NCBI GenBank assembly: GCA_964399545.1
Contig: CAYNRG010000003.1
Span: 1-64,000, forward strand
DNA: 64,000 nt
Reading direction: 5' to 3'
DNA from: CAYNRG01 sp964399545
GTDB taxonomy: Bacteria > Bacillota_I > Bacilli_A > Erysipelotrichales > Erysipelotrichaceae
Shown: one piece after another, positions 49,819-60,017 of the stretch
How the letters are laid out: every line of letters begins with the position of its first letter
How positions within the stretch are numbered: the first letter of the stretch is position 1
Notes under the pieces: generated by a model
The model's input: only the letters and a program-made list of their open reading frames with translations
The model's database searches: none
What the model was told of the DNA's origin: nothing
Position numbers and translations under genes: made by a program

Positions 49819-51012
49819 CTAGCCTTTACTGCCTTTAGCACCCTTTGTTCCAGTTTCGGAATAATTTTCCAATAGATTGGTGTCATAAGAGAAGGTCATC
49901 TTCTCTTTCCTTCTATATCGATCCAAGGCACTCTTCACTAAATCTTCCATCAGTGTTGTAAAATCGATTCCTATAGGACTCCACAGATAATAAGCAAGAG
50001 ATCCTGGAATTGTATTAATTTCATTAACCACAATTTCTTTTGTTTCATCGTTCATCATAAAGTCAATTCGGCAAATTCCGCTTGTCCCTAGGACCTTAAA
50101 TGTCTGTAGCGCTAATTTCTTAATGACATCCGCTTTTTCTTCATCAATTGGAGCTGGAACAATTCTAGCAGTGCTTGCCATCCCTTTACTGCCCTTAGCA
50201 TCTCCTTTAGCTCCTCCTTGATATTTATCGCGATACGATAAAATATCATCTTGATGTCCTACTTCTTCTAATTCACCGACACTAGCTTGGAAACAAGAAC
50301 CGCGAACAGTAGCGTTAATCTCACGTAAATGAGCAACTACTTTCTCAATTACTACCTTAAAGTCATATTTGCCCGCTTCTTTAATTCCATCAATGAGATC
50401 TTCTTCTTTATGAATAAGTGTTACCCCTACTGATGAACCAAGACATGCTGGTTTCAAAATCAACGGATAACCTAAAGCATTAGCTTGTTCAAAAATCATT
50501 TCTTGCTTTTCTTCAACTTCATGACTATACACCCAGAACCATGGTGTCAATGGTAGTCCTGAATTTTCAAGGATATGGCGCATCATTACCTTATCTTGCC
50601 CCACAGCAGCAGCAATAACATCACATCCTGCATATGGCAATTTCAACATCTCTAAGTATCCTTGTAAAGTTCCATCTTCTCCATTGGTTCCATGAACAAC
50701 TGGAATTGCTACATCAACAGTATTGAGTGGCTTGCTAAAAATTGTTTTTTTAACCGGTTCAATCCAAACTTTTTGATTTCTCTTTACAAAAGTAACTTGT
50801 GTTACTTTCTTTAACAATTCTGAAAGATTGCGGTAATTCTTCAAATCTTTCAATTCCTCCCCATAATAGAAATCTCGTTGCTTCGATATATAAATAGGTA
50901 GAACCTCATACTTTTCAGAATCTAGTGCTTCTATCGCTTGTTTTGCAGAAATAATACTTACTTCATGCTCAACTGATTCTCCTCCAAAAAAAACAGCTAC
51001 TTTTATCTTCAT
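49819..51012 (-). CDS. ddl: D-alanine-D-alanine ligase
   Basis: The 397-residue ATP-grasp enzyme makes D-Ala-D-Ala for peptidoglycan. It has F-F-G-G-E-S-V-E-H-E-V-S at the start, H-G-T-N-G-E-D-G-T-L-Q-G, K-P-A-C-L-G-S-S-V-G-V and N-E-I-N-T-I-P-G-S-L. The specificity segment reads S-Y-R-D-K-Y, a tyrosine-type ligase as in D-Ala enzymes rather than the phenylalanine seen in D-lactate ligases. Glycine/lysine-rich stretches occur at about residue 270 (G-G-A-K-G-D-A-K-G-S-K-G) and at the C-terminus (T-K-G-A-K-G-S-K-G). The start at 51012 is the conserved M-K-I-K-V-A-V-F-F. Confidence 0.95.
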   Translation of the reverse strand: MKIKVAVFFGGESVEHEVSIISAKQAIEALDSEKYEVLPIYISKQRDFYYGEELKDLKNYRNLSELLKKVTQVTFVKRNQKVWIEPVKKTIFSKPLNTVDVAIPVVHGTNGEDGTLQGYLEMLKLPYAGCDVIAAAVGQDKVMMRHILENSGLPLTPWFWVYSHEVEEKQEMIFEQANALGYPLILKPACLGSSVGVTLIHKEEDLIDGIKEAGKYDFKVVIEKVVAHLREINATVRGSCFQASVGELEEVGHQDDILSYRDKYQGGAKGDAKGSKGMASTARIVPAPIDEEKADVIKKLALQTFKVLGTSGICRIDFMMNDETKEIVVNEINTIPGSLAYYLWSPIGIDFTTLMEDLVKSALDRYRRKEKMTFSYDTNLLENYSETGTKGAKGSKG

Positions 51013-51128
51013 ACTTCTCTCCATCTCTTTCATTATTCATTATACAAAATTTTAATGATGTTTTGTAGTTTAATTGTTTTTTTCTTTATTTAAGTGTAAA
51101 CTAGAAGTATAGATTCGGGGGAAAATAC

Positions 51129-52328
51129 ATGAAATTTCAAAAAGAAGATTTCCAAAAAATGAAGCCTTATTTTTGGGCTTTATCTTATGCATTTATTTTA
51201 TTAGTTCTGTTCTCTTTACTTCCAGGATTTTGGGCAACCATCAGCAAATTTCTACGCTTATTTAAGCCTCTTTATTACGCCATTGGAATTGCCTTTGTCC
51301 TCAATATTCCTATGCGAAATATTGAAAAAATGCTCAAAAAAGTTTTTACCGAAGGAAAATTCTTCTATAATAAAATTCGAGGAATATCTATTCTCCTAAC
51401 CATTATTTTCGCTTTTACTGTCTTGTTTATTTTATTAGCGATTATTACACCACAAATTTTATTTAGCATCCAATTACTACTGAATAATGCTGGAAATTAC
51501 ATCCTTTCCATTATTACCAATTTAAATTCCATGTTGGAATATTTCAACTTGGATCCTATCGGAATTCAGTTAGATCAAGAGTTTATTAATGCTACTTTAA
51601 AAAGTTTAGGTCTACAATGGGAACAAATCATTCAAAATGCAAGCCTTTGGGCTATTGGGACAGGGACTAACTTAGTCAATAATGCATTATCGTTCACTTC
51701 TAATCTGATGACTTGGTTTACTGGATTTATGCTTAGCCTTTACCTACTATCAAATAAAGAAACCTTTATTCGACAATTAAGAAAAGCAGTTGTAGCTATC
51801 TTTGGCTACCGTGCTTCAACACTTATCCTACGTTGGGGGAAAGAATCTAATCGAATTTTCAACAGCTTCATTTCTGGACAGCTTTTAGAAGCTTGTATCC
51901 TTGGCACAATTTACTTTGTCGTTCTTTCTCTTCTAAACTTCCCATTCGCAATGCTTATTAGCTCGATTATTGCCATTACCAGCATTGTTCCAATGTTTGG
52001 TGCTATGTTTGGAATGATGTTTGGCTGCCTACTAATACTCGCAGTTCGACCTTTCTTAGATATGATTTTATTTATCTTTATTTTCCAACTTGTTCAAACC
52101 TTTGAAGGTAATTTGATTTATCCTCGCGTAGTAGGAAATTCCGTTGGACTTCCGGGCATTTGGGTTCTCTTATCCATTATTGTTTTTGGTGGACTGTGGG
52201 GATTATTTGGGATGCTTATCGCTGTTCCATTCTCCGCAATTATTTATAACATCTTACGCGAAATTACTAATTTCATTTTAAAGAAACGCAGAATCTTGGT
52301 TAGTTATAAAGACATTCAAAAATTATAG
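51129..52328 (+). CDS. AI-2E family transporter (PerM/YtvI-like)
   Basis: The 399-residue membrane protein has about eight helices, in two N-terminal pairs followed by a C-terminal block that carries the P-R-V-V-G-N-S-V-G-L-P-G-I-W motif near residue 335, diagnostic for the family. Members export autoinducer-2 or exchange ions such as Na+/H+; the role here is not determined. A GGGGGAAAATAC ribosome site precedes the start. A bidirectional terminator follows. Confidence 0.9.
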   Translation: MKFQKEDFQKMKPYFWALSYAFILLVLFSLLPGFWATISKFLRLFKPLYYAIGIAFVLNIPMRNIEKMLKKVFTEGKFFYNKIRGISILLTIIFAFTVLFILLAIITPQILFSIQLLLNNAGNYILSIITNLNSMLEYFNLDPIGIQLDQEFINATLKSLGLQWEQIIQNASLWAIGTGTNLVNNALSFTSNLMTWFTGFMLSLYLLSNKETFIRQLRKAVVAIFGYRASTLILRWGKESNRIFNSFISGQLLEACILGTIYFVVLSLLNFPFAMLISSIIAITSIVPMFGAMFGMMFGCLLILAVRPFLDMILFIFIFQLVQTFEGNLIYPRVVGNSVGLPGIWVLLSIIVFGGLWGLFGMLIAVPFSAIIYNILREITNFILKKRRILVSYKDIQKL

Positions 52329-52343
52329 CTCCCCTTACCACAT

Positions 52344-52407
52344 AAAAAGCATCCTAGTTTAAGCGGATACCTGAAATTTCAGATCCAATTTATTAAGGAT
52401 GCTTTTT
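52344..52407. terminator. Bidirectional terminator between the AI-2E permease and NUDIX genes
   Basis: AAAAAGCATCCT (52344-52355) and AGGATGCTTTTT (52396-52407) form a 12-bp perfect stem with an inner CTGAAATTTCAG palindrome. Confidence 0.85.
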
Positions 52408-52431
52408 TTATTCATTCATCTATTAGCTACT

Positions 52432-52845
52432 TTATCGGTTAAATAATTTTTCTTTATGTTGATTTACTTGATGCAAGATATGACCAATATTGCCCGCTCC
52501 TGCATATTTTTCTTGGTCAAAAAAGTCTTCGTCTACATCCATCCAAACTAACGGGTTGGCTTCCTCAATTAAAGAAACTTCTTTACTTAACTTCCCTACG
52601 TAAACATCTAGCTCCAATGGATCCATTCGATAATTAATGGTCATAAAATTAATTAAAGAAATCTCTGTTTTATGAATGCCCGTTTCTTCGCTTAATTCTC
52701 GATAAGCACTCTCCAGCTTATCTTCTCCTTTTTCAACTTTTCCTCCCACAAAATTATACAACCCTTTATAAGGATTCTTATTTCGCTTGCAAAACAAAAT
52801 TTTATCTTCTTCTAAATTGTAGACAACAATAACATTTACTTGCAT
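52432..52845 (-). CDS. NUDIX hydrolase, MutT-like
   Basis: The 137-residue protein has a complete Nudix box at residues 35-57 (G-G-K-V-E-K-G-E-D-K-L-E-S-A-Y-R-E-L then S-E-E-T-G-I). It probably hydrolyses an oxidised or modified nucleoside triphosphate, as for 8-oxo-dGTP pyrophosphatases. It lies 20 bp downstream of the MacB-like permease gene on the same strand and may be co-transcribed with it. Confidence 0.9.
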   Translation of the reverse strand: MQVNVIVVYNLEEDKILFCKRNKNPYKGLYNFVGGKVEKGEDKLESAYRELSEETGIHKTEISLINFMTINYRMDPLELDVYVGKLSKEVSLIEEANPLVWMDVDEDFFDQEKYAGAGNIGHILHQVNQHKEKLFNR

Positions 52846-52865
52846 TTTACACTCACTTTCATTAT

Positions 52866-54092
52866 TTATTCTGATTGAATAGCCTCAATAATATTTAAAT
52901 TCGCTGCTCTTTTTGATGGTAAGTATCCGAATAGAATACCTAAGGAAATAGAAAATAGTAAGGCAAATGCAACATAATTCATATTAATCGGCATATTCAT
53001 ATCCAAAGCAATTAAAGTCACATTAACTATTCCAATCCCTATTAAAACTCCAATCACACCTCCTGTAAATGTAAGTAAGCATGATTCCACCATGAATTGA
53101 AACTGAATAGCGGATTTACTTGCTCCAATTGCTCGCTTAACTCCAATCTCTCTAGTTCTTTCAACAACACTCACCAACATAATGTTCATTACTCCAATCC
53201 CTGCAACTAACAAGGATATTGATGCAATAACACCCATTACTAAAGATAATATTCCAGTAACCACCTTTACTTGATTAATAATAAATGATAAATCTTCTAA
53301 AACATAGCCATCTTTGGTATCTTCATATCCTCTGATTTGATTTAATTTAATTACGGCTTGTTGTGCATTTCCTCGAAGATCTTGTCCTGGCTCAATTTTC
53401 ACAGAAATATTCTTTAATGAACTTCTTGAATACATCAAGTCATAAGCTTCTTGTGGTAAAACCAAAGTAGCACCTGAGTTCAATGAAGCTGTGTCCATTA
53501 CTCCTACAATAGTAAAGATTCTATCTTTTATTCTCAAAGTTTCTCCTACAACATCACTAAGACTCATATCCAAATAATACTCGACAAAATTCTTATTTAC
53601 CATAACAAGGTTAATTCTCTCTTCTTTTGAGTACTCTCCTAAGTCATGTCCGCTAGCCACAGTAAACTCATAATAATCCATGTAGTTTTCAGTATATTTC
53701 TGAATATCCGCATAAATCGATTTTCGGCCTACTTTCACGCTTTCAGAAACTGTGTAATTCGCAATAGAGTCAGATATTCCCTCAATCTCTTTTAAAACTT
53801 CTACATCTTCTGGATAATAATGGTACTTTCCTACTTTTTCATCAGGCCTTGATGCTCCATACGACTTCATAAAAATATCTGATGTATCTTCCTTATCCTT
53901 GACATAATAGATATTTAAAACTCCATTTGTTCCGCTTATCTCATTAATAATTGCTGCGTTGGTAATATCCGAAATTGAAAAGATAATAAAGACTACTGCA
54001 ACCCCAATGACAATTCCTATTAAAGATAAAAATGAACGAAGTTTGTTATTAATCAATTCATTAATTGATAATTTTAAATATTCAAAAATCAT
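52866..54092 (-). CDS. MacB/FtsX-type ABC permease
   Basis: The 408-residue protein has an N-terminal helix (about residues 18-40), a large extracytoplasmic domain (about 45-280) and three C-terminal helices ending in the L-P-S-K-R-A-A-N-L-N-I-I-E-A motif typical of MacB permeases. With the ATPase at 54089 and the membrane-fusion protein at 54774 it forms a YknXYZ-like tripartite exporter, usually for antimicrobial or toxic peptides. It overlaps the ATPase gene by 4 bp. Confidence 0.92.
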   Translation of the reverse strand: MIFEYLKLSINELINNKLRSFLSLIGIVIGVAVVFIIFSISDITNAAIINEISGTNGVLNIYYVKDKEDTSDIFMKSYGASRPDEKVGKYHYYPEDVEVLKEIEGISDSIANYTVSESVKVGRKSIYADIQKYTENYMDYYEFTVASGHDLGEYSKEERINLVMVNKNFVEYYLDMSLSDVVGETLRIKDRIFTIVGVMDTASLNSGATLVLPQEAYDLMYSRSSLKNISVKIEPGQDLRGNAQQAVIKLNQIRGYEDTKDGYVLEDLSFIINQVKVVTGILSLVMGVIASISLLVAGIGVMNIMLVSVVERTREIGVKRAIGASKSAIQFQFMVESCLLTFTGGVIGVLIGIGIVNVTLIALDMNMPINMNYVAFALLFSISLGILFGYLPSKRAANLNIIEAIQSE

Positions 54093-54781
54093 ACATTCAT
54101 CACATCACTTTCAATCAATCCATCTTTAATCGTAATAATACGATCTGCACTTTTTGCAACAGTTAAATCATGAGTTACTATTACAATAGTATTTCCTTGC
54201 TTATTTAACTCTCTTAAAAGTTCCAAAATACTTTCTGTTGTCTTAGAGTCTAACGCTCCTGTTGGTTCATCTGCAAAAATCACCTCTGGATTATTAACTA
54301 GCGCACGCGCAATCGCTACACGTTGCCTTTGACCACCTGATAATGTCATTGGTTTTTTATTAATTTGTTCTTTAATCAGCATTCTTTCCATCTTTTCAAT
54401 AGCCACTTTTTTTCTTTTAGATGCCGATACACCCGCATACAGCATCGGAAGTTCTACATTCTTTAAACAAGTAATATTATTCATTAAATTAAAGGATTGA
54501 AAAATGAAACCAAAACTTTTTAGGCGCTGCTCCGTTAATTTTTTCTCTGAAAGTGATGTAACATCTTTTCCAGCTAAAAAATAATGTCCACTTGTCGGCT
54601 TATCTAATAAACCTAATGTGTTTAATAACGTACTTTTCCCAGAACCACTGGTTCCAATAATAGCAACATATTCGCCACGATGAATTTTAAAGCTTACACC
54701 TGCTAATGCGCGCACTTCATTCCCTCCAGGATTATATATTTTTTGAATATCTTGGCACTCAATTAAAATTTCTCTACTCAT
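54089..54781 (-). CDS. MacB/LolD-type ABC ATPase
   Basis: The 230-residue ATPase has Walker A GTSGSGKS at residues 43-50, Q-loop F-I-F-Q-S-F-N-L-M, signature L-S-G-G-Q-R-Q-R, Walker B V-I-F-A-D-E-P-T-G-A-L-D and a V-T-H-D switch. It belongs to the exporter trio. It overlaps the fusion-protein gene by 8 bp, so all three are translated as one unit. Confidence 0.94.
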   Translation of the reverse strand: MSREILIECQDIQKIYNPGGNEVRALAGVSFKIHRGEYVAIIGTSGSGKSTLLNTLGLLDKPTSGHYFLAGKDVTSLSEKKLTEQRLKSFGFIFQSFNLMNNITCLKNVELPMLYAGVSASKRKKVAIEKMERMLIKEQINKKPMTLSGGQRQRVAIARALVNNPEVIFADEPTGALDSKTTESILELLRELNKQGNTIVIVTHDLTVAKSADRIITIKDGLIESDVMNV

Positions 54782-55688
54782 CTCTAGGTACCGTCACAAT
54801 AACACTGTATCCATAAGGAATTTCCGTTGGAACACTAACCTCAACATAATAATACGAAGTGTCTGAATAAGCATTCATAGATGTCACTTCTAAATTATTA
54901 GGAATATCATCTACTTTAGTAATAACTGAAGTATACTCTTTGTTTAGTGCTTCTACATATACCGTAACTTCTTGGCCTTCTGAAAAATATTTATACTCAT
55001 ACTCTGATACATTAATGCGTACTTTTTTCTCATTGGAATATAAGATAATATACGATTCTGCTGACATCACTGAAGTTTGTTTTGGATCATTCACTTTGTA
55101 AATCAACCCATCTATATCCGATACAACTAGACTCTCTTGATTAGCATCTTTTAATGTTTGAATTTGCTCTTCTGTTTCTAACCACTTCAGCTTAATCTGC
55201 TCAATCGTTTGTTTGGTATTATTGATTTCAACATTCAAATAATTGATATAAACTGTATTCTCTACATCTGCTCCCTTTAAATTTTCTTCAAGCTCTGCAA
55301 GGCGTGTATAGTAGTCATCCAATTGTTGTTGATAGTTTAAAAAATCTCGTTGTAAAATTTGTGCTTTTAAAGACGTCTGAGAATTTCCTTCATAATCAAA
55401 TAAAAGATCTCCCTTTAAAACCTGATCACCTTCTTGAACATAAACTTTATTAAACGTTTTTACTCCACTCCTATTATAATAATAGGTTTGTGCCGGAATA
55501 ACTTTTCCATTATACGAGATTCCTGTAGCTGTTTCCAAAAACTCTTCGTCACCATTTTCTCCGAATAGCTCATTCATTTCTTCTTTAGTTGCTCCTTGAG
55601 GTACATTGGACATTACTGATTGAATTAAAAAATACGCAACAACTCCAACCACAAGTACCAACAATCCAATTTTGATTTTCTTTTTCAT
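54774..55688 (-). CDS. HlyD-family membrane fusion protein (YknX-like)
   Basis: The 304-residue protein has an N-terminal membrane anchor (residues 5-24), a lipoyl-like segment (V-Y-V-Q-E-G-D-Q-V-L-K-G-D-L-L-F), a coiled coil (about residues 110-190) and beta-barrel domains. It bridges the ABC permease to the cell exterior in the exporter. It is the first gene of the operon. It is divergent from the ABC exporter gene at 55820. Confidence 0.88.
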   Translation of the reverse strand: MKKKIKIGLLVLVVGVVAYFLIQSVMSNVPQGATKEEMNELFGENGDEEFLETATGISYNGKVIPAQTYYYNRSGVKTFNKVYVQEGDQVLKGDLLFDYEGNSQTSLKAQILQRDFLNYQQQLDDYYTRLAELEENLKGADVENTVYINYLNVEINNTKQTIEQIKLKWLETEEQIQTLKDANQESLVVSDIDGLIYKVNDPKQTSVMSAESYIILYSNEKKVRINVSEYEYKYFSEGQEVTVYVEALNKEYTSVITKVDDIPNNLEVTSMNAYSDTSYYYVEVSVPTEIPYGYSVIVTVPRDE

Positions 55689-55819
55689 CTCATTACCATC
55701 CTTATTCTTACGATTCTATCATAGTTATAGCTTATCCTCAACACAATCACACTTTCTTTCCTCTATCTTTTTTTCCTTACTTATTGTATACTATAATCTA
55801 TGTATAAAGGAGTACTATT

Positions 55820-57553
55820 ATGTCGAATCGAATGAAAAAATTTTTATCTTATTACAAACCTTACAAAAAACTATTCCTAGCAGATATGTTTTGTGCTTTA
55901 ATGGTAGCCTCAATTTCGTTAGTACTTCCACTATTAATTCGAGAAATCACAAATGAAATTTTACCTATAAACCCTGTCCCTCTTAATCGAATTGCACAAA
56001 TCGCAATAATTATGCTACTTCTTATTGTGCTTGAATTTATATGTAATTTCTTTGTTACCTATAAAGGACATGTAATGGGTGTGTATATGGAACATGATAT
56101 GCGTAACGATTTATTTTCTCATTACCAAAAATTATCTTTCAGTTTCTATGATGAACAAAAAACAGGTGTCTTAATGTCTCGTCTCACTCATGATTTATTT
56201 TCTCTAGCTGAACTATATCACCATGGGCCTGAAGATATTGTAATTTCTATTATTAAATTTACTGGTGCATTTTTTATCTTATATAATATTAACCCTACTT
56301 TAACTTTATTGGTTTTCTCTGTCCTACCTTTCATGGTAATCTTTGCTTATTTCTGTAACAAAAAAATGAAAAAAGCTTTTAAAGTTAATCGTAGGCGCGT
56401 TGGAGAGATTAATGCTAGGATTGAAGATAACCTTTCTGGAATTCGTGTCGTTAAATCTTTTGCTAATGAAACTGAAGAAGTTGATCGATTTGATCGTGAA
56501 AACACTAGTTATGTACAGAGCAAAGAGCGTAGCTATTTTGCTTTAGCTCAATTTCATACTGGACTTGGAGCATTTATTAGTATCATTGCATTACTTGTCA
56601 TCATTGCTGGATCTCTCCTTATTTCAAACCAAACGATTTTCCTTGGTGACTTACTCACGTTTCTACTCTATATTGGTAATTTTACCGATCCCATTAAGAA
56701 GTTAATTAATTTCACTGAGCAATTCCAAGAGGGAATCACTGGATTTGACCGTTTCATGGATATTTTGGAATTGCAACCTGACATTCAAGATACCCCAAAT
56801 GCAGTCACTCTTAAAAACATAGATGGAAGCATTGAATTTCAAAATGTTGGCTTTCGATATAACCCAAAATCTGATTTTGTTCTACGTCATGTTGATCTTC
56901 AAATCAAAGCCGGTGAATATATCGCTCTTGTAGGTTCAAGTGGAGCAGGAAAAACAACCCTTTGTTCTCTTATCCCAAGGTTTTACGAAGTGACAGAAGG
57001 TTCCATTCTAATCGATGGTATCGATATTCGCAATGTATCTATGAAATCACTTCGCTCCCAAATCGGTATTGTTCAACAAGATGTTTACCTATTCTCAGGA
57101 ACAATCATGGACAACATTCGTTATGGTAAATTAGATGCTACTGAAGAAGAAATTATCTTAGCTGCTAAAAACGCAAATGCTCATGAGTTTATTATGAATC
57201 TTCCTGATGGCTATAACACTTCTGTGGGACAACGCGGTGTTAAACTCTCTGGTGGTCAAAAGCAACGCCTATCTATCGCGCGCGTCTTCTTGAAAAATCC
57301 TCCAATCTTAATTTTTGACGAGGCTACTAGTGCCCTGGATAATGAAAGTGAAAAAATTGTACAGGACTCCCTAGAAAGCTTAGCAAAAAATCGCACAACT
57401 TTTGTTATTGCCCATCGCCTCTCTACTATTCGTAACGCTGAAAAAATTATTGTCCTATCTTCAGATGGAATTGTGGAGTCAGGAACTCATACTGAATTAC
57501 TCCAAAATAAACAACACTATGCCTCACTTTATGATTTACAATTTAATAATTAG
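55820..57553 (+). CDS. Homodimer-type ABC exporter (membrane domain plus ATPase)
   Basis: The 577-residue protein has six predicted N-terminal helices and a canonical ATPase domain with Walker A GSSGAGKTT, signature L-S-G-G-Q-K-Q-R, Walker B I-L-I-F-D-E-A-T-S-A-L-D and I-A-H-R-L-S switch. All motifs are intact, so it can act as a homodimer of the MsbA/BmrA type, exporting lipids or drugs. A TATAAT-like -10 (about 55793) and AAGGAG ribosome site precede the start. It is transcribed divergently from the MacB-type exporter. Confidence 0.92.
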   Translation: MSNRMKKFLSYYKPYKKLFLADMFCALMVASISLVLPLLIREITNEILPINPVPLNRIAQIAIIMLLLIVLEFICNFFVTYKGHVMGVYMEHDMRNDLFSHYQKLSFSFYDEQKTGVLMSRLTHDLFSLAELYHHGPEDIVISIIKFTGAFFILYNINPTLTLLVFSVLPFMVIFAYFCNKKMKKAFKVNRRRVGEINARIEDNLSGIRVVKSFANETEEVDRFDRENTSYVQSKERSYFALAQFHTGLGAFISIIALLVIIAGSLLISNQTIFLGDLLTFLLYIGNFTDPIKKLINFTEQFQEGITGFDRFMDILELQPDIQDTPNAVTLKNIDGSIEFQNVGFRYNPKSDFVLRHVDLQIKAGEYIALVGSSGAGKTTLCSLIPRFYEVTEGSILIDGIDIRNVSMKSLRSQIGIVQQDVYLFSGTIMDNIRYGKLDATEEEIILAAKNANAHEFIMNLPDGYNTSVGQRGVKLSGGQKQRLSIARVFLKNPPILIFDEATSALDNESEKIVQDSLESLAKNRTTFVIAHRLSTIRNAEKIIVLSSDGIVESGTHTELLQNKQHYASLYDLQFNN

Positions 57554-57565
57554 CTAATTCTATCT

Positions 57566-57610
57566 AAAAAGACCCGTATTCATCAATTTTCATGAATACG
57601 AGTCTTTTTT
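57566..57610. terminator. Bidirectional terminator between the ABC exporter and chorismate mutase
   Basis: AAAAAGAC and GTCTTTTT flank a GTATTCAT/ATGAATAC stem, with one small internal mismatch. It serves both converging genes. Confidence 0.85.
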
Positions 57611-57611
57611 A

Positions 57612-57884
57612 TTAATTGTCTAATATCTCTTCTTGAAATGCCTTTGAAATTTCAATAACCATTTCCATATAATCCTGATAATATACTTTCAGTTCATTAC
57701 TTCGAATAAATTTCATATTCTTTTTAATAACATCATTCTCTCTTATTGGATCATGAATTTTTATTCCTTGTTCTTTCTTTTTATGTGCTATTTGCTGCAC
57801 AACAGCCATTCTTTTCTCAAATAATTTAGCCATTTCTTTATCAATCAAATCAATCTCGATTCTTTCTTTTTCTAAAAATTCCAT
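57612..57884 (-). CDS. Chorismate mutase, AroQ class
   Basis: The 90-residue all-helical protein has the AroQ pattern R-I-E-I-D-L-I-D-K-E-M-A-K-L-F-E-K-R and a later I-A-H-K-K-K. It converts chorismate to prephenate on the way to phenylalanine and tyrosine. The ATG at 57884 follows GAGGGGAAGC and gives the normal length. It stands alone, with no other aromatic pathway gene nearby. Confidence 0.85.
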   Translation of the reverse strand: MEFLEKERIEIDLIDKEMAKLFEKRMAVVQQIAHKKKEQGIKIHDPIRENDVIKKNMKFIRSNELKVYYQDYMEMVIEISKAFQEEILDN

Positions 57885-57968
57885 GCTTCCCCTCATTTTC
57901 TACTATATATACATCATACCTTAAACTAACGAAAAAATCACCTCCCTTTCTATAATTTACTTCTCTTT

Positions 57969-59989
57969 CTAATTTTTCCCTGTATTGGGAATTTTAAATC
58001 CTGCATCACAATTCAACGGATACATATCCAAATTTTTTGTAACCTTCTTTAATAAAGACTCCTCATATTGATACTCTTTTGGAGATTCAGCAGTTGTGGA
58101 GCTATCTACCCATGATTGTGATATGAGCATATTATTACAATCATAGAAGTTAATTGTGTACAGCTGATTATGTAGATTAGACTCTCCTGTTTTAGCTTTA
58201 AAATACACTTCTTCTACAGAATTCGACTTCACACTTAAGGAATACTTAGATTTTATTTCAACATTCTCCCCATTATGGTGAACTCTATCAATCTCTTTTC
58301 CTTGGTGAGGTTTGATTTCCATGATTAACTCGGTTTGATGAGGAGCTATTAAAATTTCTTCCTTCATATCCAAATCAAAATTCATTTGACTTGAAATTAA
58401 TTTATAATTTGAACTGCTTGTCCCTGAAGAAATATTAATTCTTCCTCCTCCATAAGATCTAAGAATCACACTATACGTTTTTAGTTCAAAGCTAACTTGA
58501 ATGTTATGATTCTCATCAACATCATTTAGCACTAACTCCTCTGTAACTGCTAAATTTTCACCATCTACTTTAACTTCTTTTATTTTATAGCCTTCCGTAG
58601 GAACAATCTTGACCTTCACATCTTCTCCGTACTCCACTTTCATTGGATTACTAGACCCAAAGTCTACACTTCCTCCTTCTCCAATACTTGTTTCTATCTT
58701 ATATATTTCTTTAACAAAATGAACTTCTAAAACATGATTCTTAGTAACACTTTCAAAGGTATACACATTATTACCCGNNNNNNNNNNNNNNNNNNNNNNN
58801 NNNNNNNNNNNNNNNNNNNNNNNNNNNNNNNNNNNNNNNNNNNNNNNNNNNNNNNNNNNNNNNNNNNNNNNNNNNNNTCATTGTCTCCATAATTAACTGT
58901 TCCCCCTTCACTTGTAATGGTTGTGATTTGATATTTCTTAGAAGAAAATGTCACTTCTAAAACATGATTCTTAGTAACACTTTCAAAGGTATACACATTA
59001 TTACCCGGGATTGCTACACTCGCCCCATCCACTTTAAGTACCGACACATCATAACCTTCTTGTGGAACAATAGTCATACTTACTGTTTCACCATACTCCA
59101 CCTTCGTTGGATCACTAGAGCCAAAGTTTACACTTCCTCCTTCTCCAACACTTGTTTCTATTTTATATACTTCTTTGACAAAGTTAACTTCTAACTGATG
59201 ATCTTCTTTCACATTTTCAAAAGATACTGAATTTGTGTTTTCAACTTTTACGCCATCCTTAAATATCTCTGATACTTTATATCCTGGATTAGCTACAATC
59301 TTCGCTTGAATGCTAGATCCATGAGGAACTGACTGTGGATCATTGTCTCCATAATTAACTGTTCCCCCTTCACTTGTAATGGTTGTGATTTGATGCTTTT
59401 TAGAAGAAAATGTCACTTCTAAAACATGGTCTTTACTCACACTTTCAAAGATATACACATTATTTTCTGGAATATCTACACTTACTCCATCTACTTGAAC
59501 TTCCGCTACATAATATCCTTCCAACGGTCTAAATGTATACGTGGCTTTTTCTCCATACCAATATCTTCTAACCGTTAAGGGAGAAATACATCCTCCAATG
59601 CCATCAGTTACAAATGACACAATCTTGAATTTTCTTACCCACAAATGATTTGTTTCTGATAATCCACTCTCATATTCTGGAATCTCTTCTTGATTATAGC
59701 TCTCTTCCAAGTAATTATATTCTTCTGAGTAATTACCTTCTTCTAATCGATTATATTCTCCGAAATTATTATAACTACACACGCCTTCTTCAATTGTTTC
59801 TTCATTTCTTTCTTCTACTGATATTTCACCACTAACTTCAGCTGTATTCTCCAAATGTGATATATCTACTTGTTCTTCCACTTGCTCCTCTTCTTGAGAT
59901 TCTGCTCGTATATTTACCATCTTGGTTATTTCTTGATTTGTTCCCATAATAAAAATAAGAACGAGTACCCACTTAATTCTCTTAATCAT
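57969..59989 (-). CDS. Secreted surface protein with InlB-type repeats, interrupted by an assembly gap
   Basis: The N-terminus (from 59989) has a signal peptide, an acidic region rich in E, Y and N, and then tandem repeats of about 70 residues. Repeat cores are G-G-T-V-N-Y-G-D-N or G-G-S-V-N-F-G-S-S, followed by G-Y-K-V-S-E-I-F-K-D-G-V or related. This matches the divergent InlB B-repeat family. The gap 58778-58877 shifts the frame artificially: the two halves are one gene. The C-terminal part ends without a visible anchor (P-N-T-G-K-N then stop). Repeats flanking the gap are nearly identical at DNA level, so copy number is unknown. The promoter carries a large palindrome. Confidence 0.85.
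58778..58877. other. Assembly gap (100 N) inside the repeat region
   Basis: Exactly 100 N, the conventional length for gaps of unknown size. The 43 bases before the gap occur again at about 58966-59008, so repeat collapse is the likely cause. Confidence 0.97.
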
Positions 59990-60017
59990 TTCTTCACCTC
60001 CATAGTATGTTTTTATG

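Noticed and set aside
49819..50260. Collagen-like or inserted repeats (K-G-A-K-G-S-K-G) in D-Ala-D-Ala ligase as a novelty
   Set aside because: Similar glycine/lysine-rich stretches seem to occur in ligases of this N-E-I-N-T-I-P-G-S-L type, so they are probably a family trait.
57969..58766. Separate surface protein gene downstream of the gap
   Set aside because: It is the continuation of the repeat protein; the frame differs only because the gap was filled with an arbitrary 100 N.
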